NCBI GenBank assembly: GCA_026710655.1
Contig: JAPOQN010000020.1
Span: 1-64,000, forward strand
Length of the DNA: 64,000 nt
Source of the DNA: Chloroflexota bacterium
GTDB taxonomy: Bacteria > Chloroflexota > Dehalococcoidia > Tepidiformales > Tepidiformaceae
Reading direction: 5' to 3'
This document shows positions 58,707-64,000 of this stretch, in pieces (position 1 is the first letter of the stretch; each line of letters opens with the position of its first letter). The notes under the pieces were generated by a model. That model worked only from the letters and a program-made list of their open reading frames with translations, was not told the origin of the DNA and did no database searches. The position numbers were made by a program, and so were the translations under genes.

Positions 58707-59102
58707 CTACGAGCCGCCGATGGGCGGTTCCCAGAGCGTGAAGAAGTACCCGTCCGGCCCCATGATCTGGCAACTCCGCGCGGAACCGTCGTCATGCGGC
58801 TGCTGGATGCTGATGTAGCCCATCTCAACAGCCACCCGGTGCCGCGCGTCCACCCCCTCCACCCGCATCCGCACCTCCGCCCCGATGCCCCGCGCCGCCC
58901 CCTCGTTGGCGAGCGCCTCCCGCCACGGATGCCCGGGGTACGACTCGTCCGAGTGCAGCTGGATCTCCGACCCGTCGAGCGTAAGCGCCGCGAATCCGGG
59001 GTGGCGCGTTCGCAGAGTGGCGCCCGCTACGTCGGTCAGGAACGTCGCGAAGCCGTCAAGGTCGGTCGCCCAGAGGACGAGGCTGAGGGCCCCCGGCGCC
59101 AT
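58707..59102 (-). CDS. VOC-family protein
   Basis: The ATG at 59102 gives 131 residues of the vicinal-oxygen-chelate fold: SLVLWATDLDGFATFLTDVAG, FAALTLDGSEIQLHSDE, RMRVEGVDARHRVAVEMGY and SCQIMGPDGYFFTLWEPP with a final acidic ligand position. It starts 5 bases after the DUF35 gene's stop and is probably third in the thiolase-DUF35-VOC operon. The role in that pathway is unknown. Confidence 0.78.
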   Translation of the reverse strand: MAPGALSLVLWATDLDGFATFLTDVAGATLRTRHPGFAALTLDGSEIQLHSDESYPGHPWREALANEGAARGIGAEVRMRVEGVDARHRVAVEMGYISIQQPHDDGSARSCQIMGPDGYFFTLWEPPIGGS

Positions 59103-59107
59103 CGCCG

Positions 59108-59521
59108 TCAGGCCACGGGCCGGAAGCGCGGGACGGGCGCGTCCCCCTCGCGTTCCCAGGCCACCTCCACGGGCATCCCCACGACGATGTCGTCGTTCTC
59201 CACGCCGACGATGTTGGCGGGCATGCGTGGCCCCTCGTCCAGCTCCACGACGGCGATGTTGTAGGGCAGGTCGGGCTCCCAGGCGGGGTGGTAGCGCTGG
59301 TGCATGACCGCGAACGTATAGACCGTGCCGCGACCGCTCACCTCGTTCCACTCGAACCCCTCGCCCAGGCAGATAGGGCAGGTGGGGGAGGTGGGGAGGC
59401 GCATCTCGCCGCAGGCGGCGCAGGTGGCGAGCAGCAGGCGTCCTTCCTCGCCGGCGGCGAAGAACGGTTCCGTCAGCTCATCGGGCTGGGAGACGGGTTT
59501 CACGGGTGCGCTGTCGGCCAT
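59108..59521 (-). CDS. DUF35 (Zn-ribbon plus OB-fold) acyl-CoA-associated protein
   Basis: The 137-residue protein has an N-terminal helix, a rubredoxin-like zinc ribbon (CAACGEMRLPTSPTCPIC) and an OB-fold (GRGTVYTFAVMHQRYHPAW, YNIAVVELDEGPRM). DUF35 proteins bind thiolase-fold partners and acyl-CoA substrates, as in hydroxymethylglutaryl-CoA synthesis in archaea and the ChsH2/Ltp2 steroid aldolase. It follows the thiolase-like gene by 10 bp on the same strand, so a complex between them is likely. Confidence 0.9.
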   Translation of the reverse strand: MADSAPVKPVSQPDELTEPFFAAGEEGRLLLATCAACGEMRLPTSPTCPICLGEGFEWNEVSGRGTVYTFAVMHQRYHPAWEPDLPYNIAVVELDEGPRMPANIVGVENDDIVVGMPVEVAWEREGDAPVPRFRPVA

Positions 59522-59531
59522 CTCGTGCGCC

Positions 59532-60722
59532 TCAGTTCTGGTGGGGGCTCAGGATGAGCGACGCGTGGTAGCTCAACGCCCCGCCGTTGCCCGTCGCGAG
59601 GATGAGGTCGTGCTTCTCGACCTGGCGCTCGCCGCCCTGCCCCCGTGTCTGGATGACGGCTTCGCTCAGGGGCGTCATGCCCCACATGTAGTACGCCGAG
59701 AGCTGCCCGCCGCCCGTATTCGTTGGCAGGGAACCCCCCGGACCGAGCTTGCCGTCCTCGACGAAGGCTCCGCCCTCGCCTTTCTTGCAGAAGCCGTAGT
59801 CCTCCAGCGTCACGAGCACGGTGTACGTGTAGCAGTCGTACAACTCGCAGACGTCGATGTCTTCGGGTCCCACACCGGCCATGCGGAACACCGTCTCCGC
59901 GGCCAGTCGCGCGCCCGTCTCCGTCTCCGCCGAGTCGCCCGCGCGTCGCGCGTCGCCCGGATGGCCCTGGCCCATGCCCCACACCCACACTGGCGGCTGC
60001 GGCATCTCCTTCGCCTGGTCGGGCGGACTGACGATGACGGCCACCGCCCCGTTCGAGACGAGGCAGCAGTCGAGCAGGTGCAGGGGCTCCACGATCCAGC
60101 GCGAAGCGTGGTACTCCTCGATCGTGAGGGGATCCTGCATCTTCGCCGCCGGGTTCATGGTCGCCCAGGCGCGCTCGGCGACGGCGATCGCGCCGAACTG
60201 GTCCTGGGTCGTGCCGTAGAGCGACATGTGGCGCTTGGCCGCGAGCGCGTAGGCGGTGTTCGCTCCGAAGTGGCCCGCGCCCGCCGAGAGGCCGAGGATG
60301 CCGCTTGGCCCCGCTCGCCGGCCCGCGTTGCCGTAGGCCGCTGCCGAGGAGCCACCCTGCTGGAGGGGCGCATCGGCGAACACGCAGACGACGTGCTTGG
60401 CCATGCCCGCGTCGATCGCCATCGTCGCGTACTGCACCATCTGCGCCGCCGTCGATCCGGCTGCGTTCATGTGGTTCAGCAGGCGCAGATTGCCCATGCC
60501 GAGCACGTTCTGCAGCTGCAGGCTGACGCCCCCGCCGGAGAATCCGGTGATGCCGGCGTTGATCAGGAGACCGTCGATGTCGGACTTGTCGAGGCCCGCA
60601 TCGGCGATGGCGAGGCGTACGGCATCGACCGCGAAATCGGTCGAGCTCTTCCCGTAGATGCGCCCCATGGGCGTAATGCCGAGGCCCGTGATGGCCGCGG
60701 CTCCGCGTAGTCGGTGTGCCAT
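59532..60722 (-). CDS. Thiolase-fold (SCP-x/lipid-transfer type) protein lacking catalytic Cys
   Basis: The 396-residue protein has the SCP-x/acetyl-CoA acetyltransferase fold, with an N-terminal AAITGLGITPMGR and CELYDCYTYTVLVTLEDYGF late in the chain. The nucleophile region normally reads CATGSTA; here it is NAAGSTA, with Asn86 at the Cys position. The usual GHPxG His motif is replaced (LSAYYMWGM) and the second Cys (CGG) reads GNGG. Claisen thiolase chemistry is thus unlikely. Ltp2-type aldolases, which use Tyr residues in a thiolase fold with a DUF35 partner, are the closest known parallel. The DUF35 gene lies directly downstream. Confidence 0.88.
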   Translation of the reverse strand: MAHRLRGAAAITGLGITPMGRIYGKSSTDFAVDAVRLAIADAGLDKSDIDGLLINAGITGFSGGGVSLQLQNVLGMGNLRLLNHMNAAGSTAAQMVQYATMAIDAGMAKHVVCVFADAPLQQGGSSAAAYGNAGRRAGPSGILGLSAGAGHFGANTAYALAAKRHMSLYGTTQDQFGAIAVAERAWATMNPAAKMQDPLTIEEYHASRWIVEPLHLLDCCLVSNGAVAVIVSPPDQAKEMPQPPVWVWGMGQGHPGDARRAGDSAETETGARLAAETVFRMAGVGPEDIDVCELYDCYTYTVLVTLEDYGFCKKGEGGAFVEDGKLGPGGSLPTNTGGGQLSAYYMWGMTPLSEAVIQTRGQGGERQVEKHDLILATGNGGALSYHASLILSPHQN

Positions 60723-60768
60723 GGGCGGGATTCTAGCGCAGGCGTTTGCGGGGTGCCCCCTGGCGCCG

Positions 60769-61494
60769 CTAGAAGCGGTACGTCTCGTAGTCCTTCGCCA
60801 CGAACGTGCGCGACAGGTCCGTTTCCACGTCGGGCGTGACGTGTGTCAGGACCAGCTTCGCGGACTCGGACAACGCCGCGTGCACCTCGGGGATGTCGTC
60901 CACCAGGTTCATGTGGACGGGTATGGGGATGTTCCGCGAAGCGCACTCGGAGATGAGCACGTCCGCACCCCGTGCCAGGTCGAGCACGCTGTCGCACAGG
61001 CGTGTGTCGCCGGTGTAGGCGAACTGTTCGCCGTCCAGCCGTGCGTGGTAGCCGAGGTTGAGAGAGAGCCGGTCGTCGTGCTCCACGGCCACCGCCTCGA
61101 CCGTCAGGTCGCCCACCGTGGCCGAGTCGCCAGCGACGAGTTCGCGCCACTCGATCCCGAACTCGCTCTCGAACAGTCCCGGGTAGACCGTCTCGCCGAT
61201 CTCGCGCGCAAGCCGCGCCGTCTCCGGCGGTCCCACAATCGTGACGGGCGTCTCGCGCCCCATGTGCTTCCAGTGGAGCAGTAGCGAGGACATCCCCAGG
61301 AAGTGGTCGCCGTGGTGGTGGCTCAGCACCACCGCCTCGACCGCGTTCGGATCGACATCGACGCGGTGCAGCGCCATCAGCGCCTGCGGGGGCGCCTCGA
61401 AGAGGTAGCGCTGGTTCGCGAGGAATCCGTTCCAGCAGAGCCCGCCCGCCGCGAAGGCGTTGCCGGTGCCGATGAAGGTCAGGTCGAGCGACAT
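60769..61494 (-). CDS. Metallo-beta-lactamase-fold hydrolase (RNase Z-like)
   Basis: The ATG at 61494 gives 241 residues. The metal site is LSHHHGDHFLG (HxHxDH), with further ligands His in EHDDRLS or LTHVT and Asp in YTGDTRLCDS. The N-terminal LTFIGTGNAFAAGG recalls the RNase Z/arylsulfatase subgroup, but the tRNA-binding exosite is not evident, so the substrate is open. Single gene, divergent from argC with 70 bp between. Confidence 0.85.
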   Translation of the reverse strand: MSLDLTFIGTGNAFAAGGLCWNGFLANQRYLFEAPPQALMALHRVDVDPNAVEAVVLSHHHGDHFLGMSSLLLHWKHMGRETPVTIVGPPETARLAREIGETVYPGLFESEFGIEWRELVAGDSATVGDLTVEAVAVEHDDRLSLNLGYHARLDGEQFAYTGDTRLCDSVLDLARGADVLISECASRNIPIPVHMNLVDDIPEVHAALSESAKLVLTHVTPDVETDLSRTFVAKDYETYRF

Positions 61495-61564
61495 GGCGGG
61501 CATCCTATCGCGCCCGTGTGATGCGCGTTCGCGCGTGCCCGCGTGAGGCGAGAGAATTGCTGAC

Positions 61565-62590
61565 ATGACAGTTCGCGTCGGCATCATCAACGTCACCGGT
61601 TTTGCGGGGATGGAAGCGGCGCGTCTGCTCTGGAACCACCCCGAGGCCGAGCTCGTGGCCGCCACGGGACGCTCGCTCGCCGGCCAACAGCTCGGCGAGG
61701 CCTTCCCCCACCTCGCCGCCTATGCGGACTTCCCTATCACGAGCGAGTTGGAAGCCGAGGTCGATGTCGTCTTCTCCGCCCTTCCCACGGGCGCGAGCGC
61801 CGAGGCCTGCGCCCCGCTCGTCGAGCAGGGTGTGCGCGTCATCGACATCGCCGCCGACTTCCGCCTGCGCGAACCGGCTGCCTTCGCCCAGTGGTTCGGC
61901 AAGGACCACCCCGCTCCCGCCCTCCTCGACCGCGCCGTCTACGGCCTCGCCGAGCTGCACGCCGGTGAGATTGCCAACGCGGACCTGGTCGCCAACCCCG
62001 GCTGCTACCCCGCCACCACCATCCTCGCCCTCGCCCCCGCCGTCGCGGCGGGACTGATCGAGCCCCGCGTCTTCGTCGATGCCAAGTCGGGCATCTCCGG
62101 CGCCGGCAGGGGCACGGGGGGCGGCTTCAGCTACAGCGACGTCAACGAGGACGTCTCCGCCTACCGCATCGCCAACCACAACCACCAGCCCGAGATGGCG
62201 CAGGAGCTCTCGCGACTGCGCGAGGGCCCCGAGGTGGCCGTCACCTTCGTGCCCCACCTCGTCCCCATGACCCGCGGCATCCACTCGACCTGCTACGCCC
62301 CCCTCGCCGAGGACGTGTCGCAGTCCGAGGTCCTGGCCCTCTACCGCGACTTCTACGCGGATGCGCCGTTCACCTCCGTGACCGACGCGCCTCCCCACAC
62401 CAAGCACACCTATGGCAGCAACGACTGTCTCGTGCATCCCACCGTCGACGAACGCAACGGCGCGCTTGTGGCCGTGGGCGTGCTCGACAACCTCATGAAA
62501 GGAGCCGCCGGCAGCGCCATCGAGAACATGAACCTCATGTTCGGGCTGCCGCAGGCAGCGGGGCTCGATCGCCCCGCCCTCTACCCGTGA
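61565..62590 (+). CDS. argC: N-acetyl-gamma-glutamyl-phosphate reductase
   Basis: ArgC reduces N-acetylglutamyl phosphate to the semialdehyde in arginine synthesis, with NADPH. The 341-residue enzyme has the N-terminal Rossmann start RVGIINVTGFAGMEAARLL, the catalytic Cys in ANPGCYPATTILAL, AKSGISGAGRG, and NHNHQPEMAQEL near the C-terminal third, with FVPHLVPMTRGI. Full length. Its TGA overlaps the argJ GTG by 4 bp, in an argC-argJ-argB operon. Confidence 0.96.
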   Translation: MTVRVGIINVTGFAGMEAARLLWNHPEAELVAATGRSLAGQQLGEAFPHLAAYADFPITSELEAEVDVVFSALPTGASAEACAPLVEQGVRVIDIAADFRLREPAAFAQWFGKDHPAPALLDRAVYGLAELHAGEIANADLVANPGCYPATTILALAPAVAAGLIEPRVFVDAKSGISGAGRGTGGGFSYSDVNEDVSAYRIANHNHQPEMAQELSRLREGPEVAVTFVPHLVPMTRGIHSTCYAPLAEDVSQSEVLALYRDFYADAPFTSVTDAPPHTKHTYGSNDCLVHPTVDERNGALVAVGVLDNLMKGAAGSAIENMNLMFGLPQAAGLDRPALYP

Positions 62591-63786
62591 TCACGGCGTT
62601 CGACCCCACCGGCAGCGCCACCAGCCCCGTCGGGTACCGCGCCGGAGCCGCCTTTGCCGGCATCAAGACCTACGGCGAGGGCAAGCTCGACCTCGGCATC
62701 CTCCTCTCCGACCACCCCGCCGCTGCCGCGGGTGTCTTCACCGTGACCCGCCTGCACGGCGCCGCCATCGACGTCGACCGCGAGCGGCTGGCGGGGGGCC
62801 AGGGCCGCGCCGTTGTCGTCAATAGCGGCAACGCCAACGACAGCACCGGCGAACGCGGCATCCGCGACGCCTACCGGATGGCCGAGATCGCCGCGGAGAA
62901 GGTGGGTATTCCCGCCGAGGCCATGTTCGTCTGTCACACTGGCGTCATCGGGCACTACCTGCCCATGGACAAGATCGAGGCCGGCATCGAAACCGTGGAA
63001 CTGTCCGCACGGTCCGGCCCCGAATTTGCCCGCGCCATCATGACCACCGACCTCGTGCCCAAGCACTGCTCCGTGCGCTTCGGTCCGTACACCCTGGGAG
63101 GCTGCGCAAAGGGGTCGGGGATGATCCACCCCAATATGGCGACGATGCTCGCCTACCTCACCACCGACGCGCCCATCGACCAGGACACGCTTCAGACGGC
63201 CCTGACCGAGTCGGTGAATCGCAGCTTCAACCTCATCACCGTCGATGGCGACACCAGCCCCAGCGATACCGTCCTGCTCTTTGCCAACGGCGCCGCCGGC
63301 GGTGACCCGATCACCACCGATAGCGACAACTACGCGGACTTCCGCGAAGCCCTCGACACCGTCTGCATCTACCTGGCGAAGGCCATTGCCCGCGATGGCG
63401 AGGGCGCGACGCGGCTCATCGAGGTCACCGTCAGCGGCGCTGCCAGCGATGCCGACGCCCGCCGCCTCGTGCGCGACATCGGCACCTCCCCCCTGGTCAA
63501 GACAGCCGTTCACGGCGCCGACCCAAACTGGGGACGCATCGTCGGCGTCATTGGGCGTTCCGAGGTCGCGATCATGGAGGAGGAGGTCACGGTCTCCGTC
63601 TGTGGCCACCGCCTCTTTGAGCGCACCGTGCCCATCCCCTACGAAGAGGCGGAAGTCTCCCGCGCCATGTCCGGCGACGAGGTCACGATCGATGTGTCAC
63701 TCGGCGCGGGCAGTGCGAGCGCCACCGGCTGGACCTGCGACCTGACCGCCGAGTACATCCGCATCAACGCCGACTACACGACGTGA
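62587..63786 (+). CDS. argJ: Bifunctional glutamate N-acetyltransferase / amino-acid acetyltransferase
   Basis: ArgJ transfers acetyl from N-acetylornithine to glutamate (and may use acetyl-CoA). The 399-residue precursor is self-cleaved before a Thr; the conserved site is in HPNMATMLAYLTTDA, at Thr193 or close by. Other family segments are NSGNANDSTGERGIRDA, VCHTGVIGHYLPMDKI, SFNLITVDGDTSPSDTVLL and DPNWGRIVGVIGRSE. Coupled to argC and argB by 4-bp GTGA overlaps at both ends, which keeps the three arginine enzymes in step. Confidence 0.96.
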   Translation: MITAFDPTGSATSPVGYRAGAAFAGIKTYGEGKLDLGILLSDHPAAAAGVFTVTRLHGAAIDVDRERLAGGQGRAVVVNSGNANDSTGERGIRDAYRMAEIAAEKVGIPAEAMFVCHTGVIGHYLPMDKIEAGIETVELSARSGPEFARAIMTTDLVPKHCSVRFGPYTLGGCAKGSGMIHPNMATMLAYLTTDAPIDQDTLQTALTESVNRSFNLITVDGDTSPSDTVLLFANGAAGGDPITTDSDNYADFREALDTVCIYLAKAIARDGEGATRLIEVTVSGAASDADARRLVRDIGTSPLVKTAVHGADPNWGRIVGVIGRSEVAIMEEEVTVSVCGHRLFERTVPIPYEEAEVSRAMSGDEVTIDVSLGAGSASATGWTCDLTAEYIRINADYTT

Positions 63787-64000
63787 GCGAGGCGCAGCCC
63801 CTCGTTATCAAGGTGGGTGGCAGCACCCTCGGAGCCGCCGACACGACCTTCCGCGACATCGCCGCTCTCGACCGCGAGGGCGCCAACCCCATCGTCGTCC
63901 ACGGCGGCGGCGCCGAGGCCAGCCGCTGGCTCGACGCCATGGGTATCGAGAGCCGCTTTATCGACGGTCTGCGCGCTACCGATGAGCGGGCCCTGCCGGT
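63783..64000 (+). CDS. argB: Acetylglutamate kinase, 5' part (runs off the window)
   Basis: From a GTG that overlaps argJ by 4 bp, 72 codons are visible. They show the kinase start LVIKVGGSTLGAAD, the PIVVHGGGAEASRWLDAMG glycine loop and SRFIDGLRATDE, all diagnostic for ArgB. It phosphorylates N-acetylglutamate, the step before ArgC. The rest lies beyond base 64000. Confidence 0.93.
   Translation, partial: MSEAQPLVIKVGGSTLGAADTTFRDIAALDREGANPIVVHGGGAEASRWLDAMGIESRFIDGLRATDERALP

Overview
The window is a GC-rich bacterial chromosome segment with dense gene packing. Many neighbouring genes share 4-bp GTGA or ATGA stop/start overlaps, and GTG and TTG starts are common. Three traits fit a Chloroflexota (Dehalococcoidia-like) chromosome: Pro/Thr-rich linkers in lipoproteins, a cadherin-like beta-sandwich surface protein, and paired thiolase-like and DUF35 genes. 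This assignment is inferred from gene content; no 16S rRNA gene is present.

Bases 1 to about 6,540 are the right part of an integrated mobile element. A run of small minus-strand genes carries zinc-binding proteins, a frame-disrupted terminase-small-subunit-like gene and three DNA-binding proteins, one of which joins a transposase-type HTH to a LexA-type DNA-binding domain. Opposite lies an XRE repressor coupled to an ImmA/IrrE-like protein that lacks its catalytic Glu. The divergent control region has an SOS-like box (GAAC-N4-GTTC) against the -10 hexamer. A large serine recombinase closes the element, and its frame runs through nine 7-bp repeats into a host cytochrome P450 gene.

Bases 6,547-24,030 hold mostly core genes: the P450, DUF2461, YjbR-like and LPG-synthase-like genes, class I aldolase, clpP, the greA-lysS-nudix-serS cluster, a GH18-like membrane protein, rsmD-coaD, a bacilliredoxin-like gene, a thioesterase, a phosphotriesterase-family gene, an FmdB-type zinc ribbon and tRNA-Arg(CCG). 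From 24,355 to 37,887 the region is sensory and secreted, with several damaged genes: a metalloprotease split by an in-frame UGA, two paralogous GAF-PAS-kinase-receiver-wHTH hybrids (one with Tyr in place of the phospho-acceptor His), a surface protein that seems to lack its N-terminus, LysM and other lipoproteins, an aminotransferase, an acyltransferase and a P450 that has lost its middle. Matching 7-bp direct repeats with 4-bp spacers lie upstream of the protease and of the first hybrid regulator, and look like OmpR-type operators.

From 37,888 onward come an M16 protease, an Amt transporter, an orphan antitoxin, a GPP34 protein, assorted small enzymes, argS, a LolD/MacB-type ABC exporter, an SDR, a DUF35/thiolase-like pair that may be an aldolase, an MBL-fold hydrolase, and argC-argJ-argB running off the right end.
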